DNA of 64,000 nt from Scandinavium ludwigii_A. GTDB lineage: Bacteria; Pseudomonadota; Gammaproteobacteria; Enterobacterales; Enterobacteriaceae. The notes beneath the pieces were generated by a model. It was given only the letters and a program-made list of their open reading frames with translations. It searched no databases and was not told where the DNA came from. The stretch is taken from the NCBI GenBank assembly GCA_050516505.1, contig CP191518.1, positions 1,364,001-1,428,000 of the forward strand, written 5' to 3'. Both the position numbers and the translations under genes were made by a program. Below are positions 1 to 9,168 of the stretch, piece after piece; within the stretch, counting starts at the first letter, position 1, and every line of letters begins with the position of its first letter.

Positions 1-839
1 GCGACATTTCGGTGGATACCGAGCCGGGCATGGGCAGCCAGTTCACCATCCGTATTCCGCTGTATAGCGCGCAAAATCTGAACCCTGCCGCTATTGATGG
101 CCTGTCCGGCAAACGCTGCTGGCTGGCGGTACGCAATGCGTCACTGTCGCAGTTTGTTGAATCCCTGCTGGCGCGTCACGGTGTGGAAGTGCTGCGCTAT
201 GAGGGCCAGACGCCACAGGCTGACGACATGCTGATTTCCGACGACGAGCTTGCCCAGCAGTGGGCCGGGCGTGGGGCGATTATATTCTGCCGTCGCCATA
301 TTGGTATTCCGCTGGAACGTGCGCCGGGCGAGTGGATCCACAGTGTGGCATCGCCGCATGAACTGCTGGCGCTGCTGGGCCGAATTTACAGTATTGAAGT
401 CGAAACGGCTGAAAACGGCGGGGCGCTGCCGTCGGCGGAAAACACCGCCGAGGCCAACGATGACATGATGATTCTGGTGGTCGACGATCATCCAATCAAC
501 CGCCGTCTGCTGGCCGATCAGCTCGGATCCCTTGGCTATCAGTGCAAAACCGCCAATGACGGCGTCGATGCGTTGAATGTGCTCAGCAAAAACCATATCG
601 ATATCGTGCTCAGCGACGTCAACATGCCAAATATGGACGGTTATCGCCTGACGCAACGAATCCGTCAGCTGGGCTTAACGCTGCCGGTAGTAGGCGTGAC
701 GGCGAATGCGCTGGCGGAAGAGAAGCAGCGTTGTCTGGAATCCGGTATGGATAGCTGTCTGTCGAAACCGGTGACGCTGGATGTGATTAAGCAGACGCTG
801 GCGGTTTATGCGGCGCGAGTCAGAAAGGCAAGAGAGTAG
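1..839 (+). CDS. rcsC: RcsC hybrid sensor kinase, C-terminal part (5' end outside window)
   Basis: This is the tail of the inner-membrane histidine kinase that starts the Rcs phosphorelay (RcsC to RcsD to RcsB), which controls capsule, motility and envelope-stress genes. The frame is open from the first bases, so the start lies upstream. The visible protein begins in the last strands of the kinase ATPase domain (TEPGMGSQFTIRIPL), continues through the RcsC-specific ABL domain, and ends with a receiver domain from about residue 150 of the fragment. The receiver shows the acidic pair in ILVVDDHPINRR, the phospho-acceptor aspartate in VLSDVNMPNMDGY and the conserved lysine in CLSKPV. It is convergent with rcsB, as in E. 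coli. Identity is secure; only the boundary is incomplete. Confidence 0.97.
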   Translation, partial: DISVDTEPGMGSQFTIRIPLYSAQNLNPAAIDGLSGKRCWLAVRNASLSQFVESLLARHGVEVLRYEGQTPQADDMLISDDELAQQWAGRGAIIFCRRHIGIPLERAPGEWIHSVASPHELLALLGRIYSIEVETAENGGALPSAENTAEANDDMMILVVDDHPINRRLLADQLGSLGYQCKTANDGVDALNVLSKNHIDIVLSDVNMPNMDGYRLTQRIRQLGLTLPVVGVTANALAEEKQRCLESGMDSCLSKPVTLDVIKQTLAVYAARVRKARE

Positions 840-854
840 AGTAGGGAGTAAGAA

Positions 855-876
855 TCCCCCGGCGGTCACCGGGGGA
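855..876. terminator. Hairpin between convergent rcsC and rcsB
   Basis: A perfect 8-bp stem (TCCCCCGG / CCGGGGGA) with a 6-base loop sits between the rcsC and rcsB stop codons. There is no long T-run on the plus side and only a short T-rich stretch on the minus side. It is therefore probably a bidirectional terminator, but not a canonical one. Confidence 0.6.
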
Positions 877-884
877 TGAACAGC

Positions 885-1535
885 TTAGTCTTTGTCGACC
901 GCGCTCAGCGTGACGGAAGACAGATAGTTCAGCAGGGCGATATCGTTTTCCACGCCCAGTTTCATCATCGCCGACTTCTTCTGGCTACTGATGGTTTTGA
1001 TGCTGCGGTTCAGCTTCTTGGCAATTTCGGTCACCAGGAAACCTTCTGCGAACAGACGCAGCACTTCACTTTCTTTCGGTGACAGACGTTTGTCACCGTA
1101 ACCGCCCGCGCTGATTTTTTCCAGCAGGCGAGAAACGCTTTCCGGGGTAAATTTCTTCCCTTTCTGCAGCGCCGCGAGGGCTTTTGGCAGATCGGTCGGT
1201 GCACCCTGTTTCAGGACAATCCCTTCAATATCCAGATCCAGAACGGCACTCAGAATGGCCGGGTTATTGTTCATGGTCAGAACAATAATCGAAATAGCCG
1301 GGAAATGACGTTTAATGTATTTGATCAGCGTAATGCCATCACCGTATTTGTCTCCAGGCATGGAGAGATCGGTAATCAGCACATGGGCGTCAAGTTTTGG
1401 CAGATTATTGATAAGTGCAGTGGAGTCTTCAAATTCGCCGACGACATTCACCCACTCGATTTGCTCAAGTGATTTGCGAATACCGAACAGTACAATCGGG
1501 TGATCATCGGCAATAATAACGTTCATATTGTTCAT
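885..1535 (-). CDS. rcsB: RcsB response regulator
   Basis: Cytoplasmic DNA-binding response regulator at the end of the Rcs phosphorelay. It binds DNA as a homodimer or with partners such as RcsA. The receiver domain (about residues 4-125) has the acidic pocket IIADDHP and the phospho-acceptor Asp56 in HVLITDLSMP. The LuxR-type helix-turn-helix (about 148-210) contains LSPKESEVLRLFAEGFLVTEIA. The length of 216 residues equals the E. coli protein. It lies just downstream of rcsD (16 bp gap) on the same strand, the known rcsDB arrangement, so co-transcription is likely, although E. coli also has an rcsB promoter inside rcsD. Confidence 0.98.
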   Translation of the reverse strand: MNNMNVIIADDHPIVLFGIRKSLEQIEWVNVVGEFEDSTALINNLPKLDAHVLITDLSMPGDKYGDGITLIKYIKRHFPAISIIVLTMNNNPAILSAVLDLDIEGIVLKQGAPTDLPKALAALQKGKKFTPESVSRLLEKISAGGYGDKRLSPKESEVLRLFAEGFLVTEIAKKLNRSIKTISSQKKSAMMKLGVENDIALLNYLSSVTLSAVDKD

Positions 1536-1551
1536 GTATTAGGCTACCTTG

Positions 1552-4227
1552 CTACATCAAGCTTTTGACGTAGGCGTCAATGTCGCTGATATATTTTTCT
1601 GTGCCGGGTGCATCTTTCTCACGAATGAGATGCTCCAGCGTTTCACATAACTGCTTGCCGGGTACCAGATTGAGCATGGCAAACACCCCTTTCAGGCGGT
1701 GAGCTGTCTGTGCCAGCGCAGCAAAGTCAGTTGTTGCTGACTCAGTATACAACCTCTTAACATCTTCCGGTACCGTATCAACAAACAGCGCATAATAACC
1801 GCTGGCATGGAGCTCGGCGTTTTCATTTACACCCGCAGGTGTTCCCAGCAACTCTCCCTGTGCGAGTTGTTCTTCTATAAGTTGTAGCACTGCTTCCTGC
1901 ATGGCATTACTGATATTGAAGTTGACCCGTAGCTGACCTGGACCAATCTTACGAATACCGGCCTCATCATCGCTTAAAAGCAAGCCAGGCGCAGTAAGAT
2001 TAGACGGATTATCAGTTAAAAACAGATCATATTCTTGACTTGTTAGACGCTCATCCGGGGAAATGCAGCTCGCGCCCCAGTTTTCCAGCTGTCGAACGAC
2101 CACGCTGCGCACCTCGTTGGACGTAATATCGATCATCGCAATGACCTCGTCGAGGAGCTTCTCTTCCGATTCGGTTTCTTCTTCCCGTGGCGTCATTTTG
2201 ACGTGCAGCGAGTAACGCGTACCCAGCGATTCACGGGCTTTAATATTCAGATGTCCGCCAAGCTTACGCGCCAGCTGATCGCACAGCCAGAAGGTGAGGG
2301 CGTTGGCTTTGCCGAACCGGTCTTCCTGGGTGTCGTTCAGGAACGGGAAGTGAAGATTGTCGATTTCACTGTTCGACACGCCGTTGCCGGTATCCAGAAT
2401 ACGGAAGGTCAGTCTGTCTTCCGCAGATTCATCTTTGCCGACTTCAAGCGTCACTTTGCCGATTTGAGTGGTCGTGACCGCGTACTGAATAAGCAGCAGC
2501 AGGATCCGTTTGAGCGCTTCGCGATCACCATGACGCTGTTCGCTCGCCGCCAGATGGTTGTTGATCAACAGCTGCAGGCCTTTACGCTTAATCACCGGTA
2601 ATACTTCCGGCACCACTTCGTCGATCAAATCCTGAATTGAGAAGAGCGCGGATTGTCCTTTCCAGCCATCACCTTCCAGCATATTCGCCAGTTGGATCTC
2701 ATCGACCAGACGCACGACCGTATCGGCGTGCTGAGCGAGTTTCTGATTTTCATCACCCTTCAGCGCCGCGGCGTCTTCGGCCAGCGCTTTTACTGGCTGC
2801 TTCAGCGCTTCGCCAATGTTCTGCATAAAGGCGATGCGACCCAGCTGGTTTTTTTCATACAGACGCTGGGCCTGTTTAAGCTTTTTGTTCACCAGCACTT
2901 CTTTATCCTGGTCGCGAATAATGAAGATTTGCGTGCGCGGAGCCACCTGGCTGCGGAACTGGCGTATTTCATACAGTTCGTTATTGATCGTCGCCTGAAT
3001 GACGCCCTGATGCTGGTCGGCCATGCTGGTGATATTTTGCAGATTCAGATGCGGCAGCAGGTGATCGGCAATTTTGTTACTGATAACCGTGCGATTGGAT
3101 TCCTGGTCATGCACCAGCAGCCCCAGCGGCAGCACTGAGACAATCTCTTCATTAATGGCTTTCAGCACCCGCAGTTCATTGTTGGCGGCGCCAGGAATGG
3201 CGTTTTCCGTCTGACGGCGGCCAGAATAATGACGGAAGGTGTTATAGCCAAACAGCGCCAACGCCAGCAGGCCGATGTTCAACAGCAGCGGCAATAAAAT
3301 GTTTTGCAAGGTATCGAGCAGTAACGTACCGAACGGCACCTGCCACACCAGACGCATACCAGTGGTATTGACTGACGAGGCAATCTCAATGCGCGAACTG
3401 TTGAAATTGATGCTTACGCTGTCAGCGGCTTCTTTATCCTGATTACGTAGATTTTTCTGTTTAGGGTCCGGCTCAAGGCGGAAACTGTCCAGTGCCATGC
3501 CCGGTGGGACCAGATCGTTAATCGGTAAGTCGAAAGCCACGACGGTGGCCAGATGACCCGGCTGATTGAACGTCGTACGCAGCGTAAAGTAGTGGCCGTT
3601 TTGCCAGGCGAGGCGGCGCAGAGCCGAGAAGGTTTCGCGTTCATCCAGCGTGTTGGCCTGCTGGAGCATTTCAGCCCGGCGTGAATCGACAATGCTGCCC
3701 ACCGTTGACTCTTTAAAACCGGCGGACAGGTCTTTCAGCGGCAGGGTAGAAATGAGGATCAGGCTGTTATCCTGACCGTTGAGATAGTACATCGACCACG
3801 GAACGGTTTCCGCACCCCACAAGGTATCGAGGTAGTTCGACATTTTTTGCGTCATGTCGAGGGTAGCGCCGTCGTGAGAGCCGAAAATCAGCGCTTCAGT
3901 TTTACGGCGTGGTTTCTCGAGGTAATACACGTCCTGCTTGAGGCGAGTCTCCTGAAGACCATCGCCGCCGGAGGTTGCTGTCGCGGACGCGGCGATGTTG
4001 TCATAAATCTGCCACGTGGCGTAACGCCAGGTGTCGATGCGTTTATGGATGGAATGCGTCATATCGACAATCTGATAGCTTTTATCCTTCAGCCAGGCAT
4101 TCACCGCACTCTGGGTAATCACGCCCATCGTCACCAGTAGCACGACAATCAGCAGCAGAAAGAAACGGTTAATGCTCCCTGGAATAAGGGAAAACTTGTT
4201 GGAGATAGTCGGGTCGGAATGACTCAT
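1552..4227 (-). CDS. rcsD: RcsD phosphotransfer protein
   Basis: Inner-membrane phosphotransfer intermediate that passes phosphate from the RcsC receiver to RcsB. An N-terminal membrane segment (about residues 18-40) is followed by a periplasmic domain, a second membrane segment near residue 310, and a degenerate kinase-like region. RcsD lacks the usual catalytic H-box histidine. A C-terminal HPt domain carries the phospho-accepting His843 in LAQTAHRLKGVF. The length, 891 residues, is one more than in E. coli. The gene is transcribed away from micF and ompC. Confidence 0.97.
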   Translation of the reverse strand: MSHSDPTISNKFSLIPGSINRFFLLLIVVLLVTMGVITQSAVNAWLKDKSYQIVDMTHSIHKRIDTWRYATWQIYDNIAASATATSGGDGLQETRLKQDVYYLEKPRRKTEALIFGSHDGATLDMTQKMSNYLDTLWGAETVPWSMYYLNGQDNSLILISTLPLKDLSAGFKESTVGSIVDSRRAEMLQQANTLDERETFSALRRLAWQNGHYFTLRTTFNQPGHLATVVAFDLPINDLVPPGMALDSFRLEPDPKQKNLRNQDKEAADSVSINFNSSRIEIASSVNTTGMRLVWQVPFGTLLLDTLQNILLPLLLNIGLLALALFGYNTFRHYSGRRQTENAIPGAANNELRVLKAINEEIVSVLPLGLLVHDQESNRTVISNKIADHLLPHLNLQNITSMADQHQGVIQATINNELYEIRQFRSQVAPRTQIFIIRDQDKEVLVNKKLKQAQRLYEKNQLGRIAFMQNIGEALKQPVKALAEDAAALKGDENQKLAQHADTVVRLVDEIQLANMLEGDGWKGQSALFSIQDLIDEVVPEVLPVIKRKGLQLLINNHLAASEQRHGDREALKRILLLLIQYAVTTTQIGKVTLEVGKDESAEDRLTFRILDTGNGVSNSEIDNLHFPFLNDTQEDRFGKANALTFWLCDQLARKLGGHLNIKARESLGTRYSLHVKMTPREEETESEEKLLDEVIAMIDITSNEVRSVVVRQLENWGASCISPDERLTSQEYDLFLTDNPSNLTAPGLLLSDDEAGIRKIGPGQLRVNFNISNAMQEAVLQLIEEQLAQGELLGTPAGVNENAELHASGYYALFVDTVPEDVKRLYTESATTDFAALAQTAHRLKGVFAMLNLVPGKQLCETLEHLIREKDAPGTEKYISDIDAYVKSLM

Positions 4228-4613
4228 TCGTGTGTGTAATCCATGATGACTGCACCAAATAAAATGCGTTAAAAGCGGGTCTGCTGCCTTTGGCGAAAAC
4301 CTGTTGCCGGTTCTCTGCTGGGTTTAGTCACGGCAACTCCAGCAGGCAGTATAAAGGGTAATGCGCCAATTTCCACATTCTCAGGCCGGTTGTTGACTTT
4401 GTGAACAATCTGCACAGTTGTCTCACAGGGATGTACATGGTTACATTTTCTGTACAAATATTTACTATGAGATCACTAAGAATAGCACTAAATAACAAGA
4501 GATTATTTAACCCGTAGTACCTAAGGGCGATTTTTCCAGTGGGGGTGATTACTTAATAGTCGTTATGATTTCGAGGGGGTAGCACACGGCTATTAATTTG
4601 CGTAAAGAAAGGT
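4228..4613. promoter_or_regulatory. rcsD upstream region
   Basis: This 386-bp stretch lies between the rcsD start and the MicF 3' end. It must hold the rcsD promoter on the minus strand. The half nearest micF is AT-rich. I see no gene and no operator I can name; TGTACA occurs twice near 4431-4456 but is not a defined site. Confidence 0.4.
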
Positions 4614-4707
4614 AAAAAAAAACCGGATGCGAAGCACCCGGTAGAAATATGAGTAAACAGACATTCAGAACTGAATGACGGTAATAAATAAAGTTAATGA
4701 TGATAGC
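4614..4707 (-). ncRNA. micF: MicF antisense RNA
   Basis: The minus strand from 4707 begins GCTATCATCATTAACTTTAT, which matches the 5' end of E. coli MicF, the segment that base-pairs with the ompF ribosome-binding region. It ends with a GC stem (ACCGGGTGC / GCATCCGGT) and a run of nine T, a Rho-independent terminator of the kind Hfq uses. The RNA is about 94 nt, as in E. coli, and diverges from ompC. The terminator stem differs from the E. coli sequence but remains paired. Transcription is expected to be co-activated with ompC by OmpR and to respond to SoxS, MarA and Rob. Confidence 0.93.
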
Positions 4708-5030
4708 GTTGATTATTTTAGAGATCGTTGAGGAATTTGTTTTGTCATTCAGTGCTATACGCGTGAATGCATAAAACGTATTGATTTTATTGGTTATTTT
4801 ATTAATTTTGATTTTTGGTGCTATATTTTTTGGCTTTTTGTGGCATGAAAAAGTTCCGTGATATTTACATGTTGAAACATCTTGCGGGTAATTTGAAACA
4901 CCTTAAAAGTTCTCGTATCATTTTCTTGTTGGATATTTCTGAGTTTTGCAGCACAATGGGTTGCCGACTGATTAGAGGGTTAATCAGTAAGCAGTGGCAT
5001 AAAAAAGGCATATAACAGAGGGTTAATAAA
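4708..5030 (+). promoter_or_regulatory. ompC promoter and leader with OmpR-box cluster
   Basis: The 323-bp micF-ompC intergenic region. At about 4863-4925 three OmpR-like elements follow one another: TTTACATGTTGAAACATCTT, then a TAATTTGAAACACC element, then AGTTCTCGTATCATTTTC. These resemble the C1, C2 and C3 sites of E. coli ompC. The leader with its direct GATTAGAGGGTTAATCAG stretch and the ribosome-binding AGAGGG before the ATG at 5031 are also E. coli-like. A 66-codon reading frame here (4815-5015) is only leader sequence. OmpR binding is inferred by similarity. Confidence 0.75.
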
Positions 5031-6146
5031 ATGAAAGTTAAAGTACTGTCCCTCCTGGTACCAGCACTGCTGGTAGCGGGCGCAGCAAATGCGGCTGAAA
5101 TTTATAACAAAGACGGCAACAAATTAGATCTGTACGGTAAAGTAGACGGCCTGCACTATTTCTCTGACGACAAGGGCGCTGACGGCGACCAGTCTTACAT
5201 TCGTCTGGGCTTCAAAGGCGAAACTCAGGTTAACGACCAGATCACCGGTTACGGCCAGTGGGAATACAACGTTCAGGCGAACAACGTAGAAGGTTCTTCT
5301 GATCAAGCATGGACTCGTGTTGGTTTCGCGGGTATCCGTGTTAAAGATGCCGGTTCTTTCGACTACGGTCGTAACTACGGCGTTGTTTACGACGTAACTT
5401 CATGGACCGACGTCCTGCCAGAATTCGGCGGCGACACCTACGGTTCTGACAACTTCATGCAGCAGCGTGGTAATGGCTACGCGACTTACCGTAACACCGA
5501 CTTCTTCGGTCTGGTTGACGGTCTGAACTTCGCTATCCAGTATCAGGGTAAAAACGGCAGCATCAGCGGCGAAGGCGCAACTGCCAACGGCCGTGGTGCT
5601 CTGAAACAGAACGGCGACGGCGTCGGCGGTTCCGTAACGTATGATCTGGGCGAAGGCTTCGGTCTGGGTGCTGCAATGTCCAGCTCCAAACGTACTACCG
5701 ATCAGAACGATGCATTTGCTGGTGCTGATGGCGTAGTTTACGGTGAAGGCGATCGCGCTGAAACTTACACTGGCGGCCTGAAATACGACGCGAACAACGT
5801 CTACCTGGCAGCTCAGTACACCCAGACTTACAATGCAACCCGCATTGGTTCCCTGGGCTGGGCGAACAAAGCTCAGAACTTCGAAATGGTTGCTCAGTAC
5901 CAGTTCGACTTCGGTCTGCGTCCATCCGTGGCTTACCTGCAGTCTAAAGGTAAGGACATCGAAAATGGTTACGGCGACCAGGACGTCCTGAAATATGTTG
6001 ATGTTGGCGCGACTTACTACTTCAACAAAAACATGTCCACCTACGTTGACTACAAAATCAACCTGCTGGACGAAAACAACTTCACCCGTAACGCTGGCAT
6101 CTCTACCGATGACATCGTTGCACTGGGTCTGGTTTACCAGTTCTAA
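5031..6146 (+). CDS. ompC: Outer-membrane porin OmpC
   Basis: Trimeric general porin of the outer membrane, a 16-stranded beta-barrel passing small hydrophilic solutes. A 21-residue signal peptide (MKVKVLSLLVPALLVAGAANA) precedes the mature start AEIYNKDGNKLDLYGKVDGL, the classic OmpC/OmpF N-terminus. The loop-3 constriction motif PEFGGDTYGSDNFM is present. The protein ends in phenylalanine (GLVYQF), the signal for BAM-mediated insertion. Position opposite micF and beside rcsD identifies it as ompC rather than ompF or phoE. The 371-residue length is typical. Surface loops (for example residues 180-200, rich in Gly and Asn) are variable, as expected for phage- and antibody-exposed parts. Confidence 0.96.
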   Translation: MKVKVLSLLVPALLVAGAANAAEIYNKDGNKLDLYGKVDGLHYFSDDKGADGDQSYIRLGFKGETQVNDQITGYGQWEYNVQANNVEGSSDQAWTRVGFAGIRVKDAGSFDYGRNYGVVYDVTSWTDVLPEFGGDTYGSDNFMQQRGNGYATYRNTDFFGLVDGLNFAIQYQGKNGSISGEGATANGRGALKQNGDGVGGSVTYDLGEGFGLGAAMSSSKRTTDQNDAFAGADGVVYGEGDRAETYTGGLKYDANNVYLAAQYTQTYNATRIGSLGWANKAQNFEMVAQYQFDFGLRPSVAYLQSKGKDIENGYGDQDVLKYVDVGATYYFNKNMSTYVDYKINLLDENNFTRNAGISTDDIVALGLVYQF

Positions 6147-6162
6147 TCGACTGCTAATCAGT

Positions 6163-6190
6163 AAAAAGGGTCCTTCGGGACCCTTTTTTT
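6163..6190 (+). terminator. ompC terminator
   Basis: A run of A, the stem GGGTCC / GGACCC closed by a stable TTCG tetraloop, and seven T residues form a strong Rho-independent terminator 17 bases after the ompC stop. Confidence 0.93.
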
Positions 6191-6247
6191 ATCCCTTGTT
6201 TAAGTTGATTGGTGTACCCTTGCGCGCAAACATGAGGGGCATTACGT

Positions 6248-7303
6248 ATGGATTTCACTTATTTCCGCGCGGCACTGATGGCCGTCGCTCTCGTTATTTC
6301 CGGCTGCGATAACAGCACGCCAACACCACCTGCGCAAAAAGCGCCAGCCACCGTCCTTGAAGGCAAGACGATGGGGACATTCTGGCGGGTCAGTGTCATT
6401 AATCTCGACAGTAGCAAAGCAGAGGCCCTGCGCCAGAAGGTGCAAAACCAACTGGACGCCGACGATCAGCTGCTGTCCACGTGGAAAAACGACTCCGCGC
6501 TGATGCGATTCAACCACTCCACCAGTACTGCACCGTGGCCTGTCAGCGAAGCGATGGCGGATATCGTCACCGAATCACTGCGTATAGGCGCGAAAACCCA
6601 GGGTGCCATGGACATTACCGTCGGGCCGCTGGTGAATCTGTGGGGCTTTGGTCCGGACAAACAGCCGGTGAAAACGCCGGATCAGGCACAAATTGACACC
6701 GCAAGAATGCGTACCGGTCTGAAACATCTGACGGTCATTAACCAATCTGGCAGCCAGTACTTACAAAAAGACATTCCCGATCTGTATGTTGATCTCTCAA
6801 CCGTGGGCGAAGGCTACGCCGCCGATCATCTGGCGCGCTTAATGGAACAGGAAGGCATTGCCCGTTACCTGGTATCCGTGGGCGGCGCGCTGTCGAGCCG
6901 CGGCATGAATGCCGAGGGGCATCCGTGGCGCGTGGCGATTCAGAAGCCGACAGATAAAGAAAATGCGGTGCAGGCGATTGTGGATATCAATGGCCACGGC
7001 ATCAGCACCTCGGGCAGCTATCGCAACTATTATGAGCTTGATGGCAAACGCATTTCCCACGTTATCGACCCGCAAACCGGGGCGCCCATCCAACATAAGC
7101 TGGTATCGGTGACGGTGATATCGCCGACCGCGCTGGAAGCCGACGGCTGGGACACGGGGCTGATGGTGCTCGGTCCGGAGAAAGCCAAAGAGGTCGTGCG
7201 CGAGCAGGGGCTGGCGGTTTACATGATTATCAAAGACGGCGACGGTTTCAAAACCTGGATGTCGCCGCAGTTCGAAACCTTCCTGGTCAGCGGCAAAAAT
7301 TAA
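6248..7303 (+). CDS. apbE: ApbE FAD:protein FMN transferase (lipoprotein)
   Basis: Periplasmic enzyme that uses FAD to attach FMN covalently to threonine residues of proteins such as NqrB, NqrC and RnfG. A lipoprotein signal ends in the lipobox VISGC, with Cys at about residue 19. ApbE-family motifs follow: EGKTMGTFWRVS near residue 38, STVGEGYAADHLA for flavin binding, GGALSSRG, and the C-terminal HVIDPQTGAPI plus ADGWDTGLMVLG. The last two carry metal-binding residues. Length (351) matches E. coli ApbE, as does its place between ompC and ada. No operon partner is evident; it has its own leader after the ompC terminator. Confidence 0.95.
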   Translation: MDFTYFRAALMAVALVISGCDNSTPTPPAQKAPATVLEGKTMGTFWRVSVINLDSSKAEALRQKVQNQLDADDQLLSTWKNDSALMRFNHSTSTAPWPVSEAMADIVTESLRIGAKTQGAMDITVGPLVNLWGFGPDKQPVKTPDQAQIDTARMRTGLKHLTVINQSGSQYLQKDIPDLYVDLSTVGEGYAADHLARLMEQEGIARYLVSVGGALSSRGMNAEGHPWRVAIQKPTDKENAVQAIVDINGHGISTSGSYRNYYELDGKRISHVIDPQTGAPIQHKLVSVTVISPTALEADGWDTGLMVLGPEKAKEVVREQGLAVYMIIKDGDGFKTWMSPQFETFLVSGKN

Positions 7304-7379
7304 AAAGCAAGAATGGCGGTTTTTTTAGCTGCCTTCTGCGCCAGACTCAGGCTACCCTGAATAGAGAGCCGGAGACTGT

Positions 7380-8441
7380 ATGAAATGTAATGCTGCTATT
7401 AATGATGAGGTCCGCTGGCAGGCGGTCCTCGACAGAGATTTGGCCGCCGATGGTCAGTTTGTTTTTGCAGTACTGACCACCGGGATCTACTGCCGCCCCT
7501 CCTGTCGGGCGCGCCACGCCCTACGCCAAAACGTCCGTTTCTACCCGAATGTCAGCGCCGCCGAGGCCGCGGGTTTTCGGGCCTGCAAACGCTGCCAGCC
7601 TAATAAAGCAGACCCACAGCAACAGCGTATAGATAAAGTCGCCCAGGCGTGTCGATTGCTGGAACAAGAGCGCACCCTGACGCTCGACGAACTGGCGCGG
7701 GAAGTCGCCGTCAGTCCGTATCATTTCCATCGGCTGTTTAAATCCGTAACCGGCATGACGCCCCGCGCCTGGCAGCAGGCCTGGCGGGCGAAAACGCTGC
7801 GTGACGCATTAAAAGAAAGCCCAACCGTCACCGAGGCCGTACTGGCTGCCGGTTTTCCAGGCAGCAGCAGTTTCTATCGTCATGCCGATGACACGCTTGG
7901 CATGACGGCGCGCCAGTTCCGTCGCGGTGGTGATGACCTGCGCGTGCACTACACGCTTCAATCGTGCCTGCTCGGGCGTTGTCTGGTGGCCGCCAGCTCC
8001 CGCGGCATTTGTGCCGTTCTGCCCGGCGATAATGATGAAACGCTGATTGCCGAACTTGAGCAGATGTTCCCCCATGCCCAGCGGGAAGAGGCCGATGACG
8101 GATTCCGTCAGCAGGTCGCGCAGATCATTGCCCTGCTAGACGGGCAGCGGACAACGGTTTCGCTGCCGCTGGATATCCGCGGGACGGCGTTTCAACAGGC
8201 GGTCTGGCAGGCGCTGCGTGATATTCCGGCAGGTGAAACCCGCAGCTATCAGCAGGTGGCCAGCAGTATCGGCAAACCGAAAGCGGTGCGTGCCGTGGCG
8301 AATGCTTGCGCGGCCAATAAACTGGCGCTGATTGTGCCTTGTCATCGCGTGGTGCGACAGAGTGGGGCGCTGTCTGGCTATCGTTGGGGCGAAGCGCGAA
8401 AAACGGCCTTACTGCGCCGTGAAGCAGAACAGGAGAGATAA
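7380..8441 (+). CDS. ada: Ada methyltransferase and transcriptional activator
   Basis: Bifunctional DNA repair protein. The N-terminal domain takes methyl groups from phosphotriesters at a zinc-bound cysteine set, here Cys38, Cys42, Cys69 and Cys72; methylated Cys38 turns Ada into an activator. An AraC-type helix-turn-helix (about residues 95-180) contains LDELAREVAVSPYHFHRLF. The C-terminal O6-alkylguanine transferase domain has its acceptor Cys321 in IVPCHRVV. All four zinc cysteines and Cys321 fall at the same numbers as in E. coli. The stop is 2 bp from the alkB start, so the two genes form the ada-alkB adaptive-response operon. The promoter must lie in the 76 bp after apbE. Confidence 0.97.
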   Translation: MKCNAAINDEVRWQAVLDRDLAADGQFVFAVLTTGIYCRPSCRARHALRQNVRFYPNVSAAEAAGFRACKRCQPNKADPQQQRIDKVAQACRLLEQERTLTLDELAREVAVSPYHFHRLFKSVTGMTPRAWQQAWRAKTLRDALKESPTVTEAVLAAGFPGSSSFYRHADDTLGMTARQFRRGGDDLRVHYTLQSCLLGRCLVAASSRGICAVLPGDNDETLIAELEQMFPHAQREEADDGFRQQVAQIIALLDGQRTTVSLPLDIRGTAFQQAVWQALRDIPAGETRSYQQVASSIGKPKAVRAVANACAANKLALIVPCHRVVRQSGALSGYRWGEARKTALLRREAEQER

Positions 8442-8443
8442 CA

Positions 8444-9082
8444 ATGCTGGATTTGTTTGCCGATACCCCGCCGTGGCAAGAGCCACTCGCGCCGGGGGCG
8501 GTCATTTTGCGTCGCCGCGTGCTGGCCAATGCCGAAGAACTGCTTGCCGAAACCCATCGGGTGGCGGCCCTTTCTCCCTTTCGGCAAATGGTCACGCCCG
8601 GCGGCTACACTATGTCCGTGGCGATGACCAACTGCGGGCACGTCGGCTGGACGACGAATCAGCACGGTTATTTGTATGCCACAGTCGATCCGCAAACCGG
8701 GCAACGCTGGCCTGCCATGCCCGCCGCATTTTTGGCACTGGCCCAGGCATGTGCGCTGGAAGCGGGCTATGCCGATTTTCAGCCGGACGCCTGTCTTATC
8801 AACCGCTATGCGCCGGGGGCCAAGCTCTCGCTGCATCAGGATAAAGATGAAAAGGACCCAAGCGCGCCGATTGTTTCTGTCTCGCTGGGCTTGCCTGCGG
8901 TTTTTCAGTTCGGCGGCCTGAAGCGCAACGATCCCTTACAGCGCGTACTGCTGGAACACGGCGATGTGGTGGTGTGGGGCGGTGAATCACGACTGTTTTA
9001 TCATGGCATTCAGCCGCTTAAAGAGGGCGAACATCCGGCAACTGGCGCGTTCCGTTTCAATCTCACTTTGCGCCATACCTGA
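8444..9082 (+). CDS. alkB: AlkB DNA/RNA dealkylase
   Basis: Iron(II) and 2-oxoglutarate dependent dioxygenase that removes 1-methyladenine and 3-methylcytosine damage by oxidative demethylation. The metal triad is visible as His131 and Asp133 (LSLHQDKDEK) and His187 (FYHGIQPL). The 2-oxoglutarate-binding arginines are Arg204 and Arg210 in FRFNLTLRHT. All five positions match E. coli numbering. The ATG overlaps closely with the ada end, and a GGAG sequence inside the ada 3' end serves as ribosome-binding site. At 212 residues it is slightly shorter than the 216 of E. coli because of its C-terminus. Confidence 0.97.
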   Translation: MLDLFADTPPWQEPLAPGAVILRRRVLANAEELLAETHRVAALSPFRQMVTPGGYTMSVAMTNCGHVGWTTNQHGYLYATVDPQTGQRWPAMPAAFLALAQACALEAGYADFQPDACLINRYAPGAKLSLHQDKDEKDPSAPIVSVSLGLPAVFQFGGLKRNDPLQRVLLEHGDVVVWGGESRLFYHGIQPLKEGEHPATGAFRFNLTLRHT

Positions 9083-9097
9083 AACAGCAATAAAAAT

Positions 9098-9110
9098 AAG
9101 AATTATTCTT
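9098..9110. promoter_or_regulatory. Palindrome upstream of yojI
   Basis: AAGAATTATTCTT is a perfect 6-1-6 inverted repeat, 58 bases before the yojI ATG. It could be an operator. It resembles the AT-rich half of iron-regulator boxes but does not match a full Fur site. Confidence 0.3.
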
Positions 9111-9168
9111 GATGTAGGACGCGAGCCGTTTAAACTGCTGGCTGTTTTGGTCGTCCGGAATCGTTTTT

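Noticed and set aside
141..656. Long minus-strand frame inside rcsC
   Set aside because: Shadow of the high-GC receiver/ABL coding region; no homology and no ribosome-binding site.
4815..5015. 66-codon frame in the ompC leader
   Set aside because: It covers the OmpR boxes and promoter, and its sequence has no protein-like pattern.
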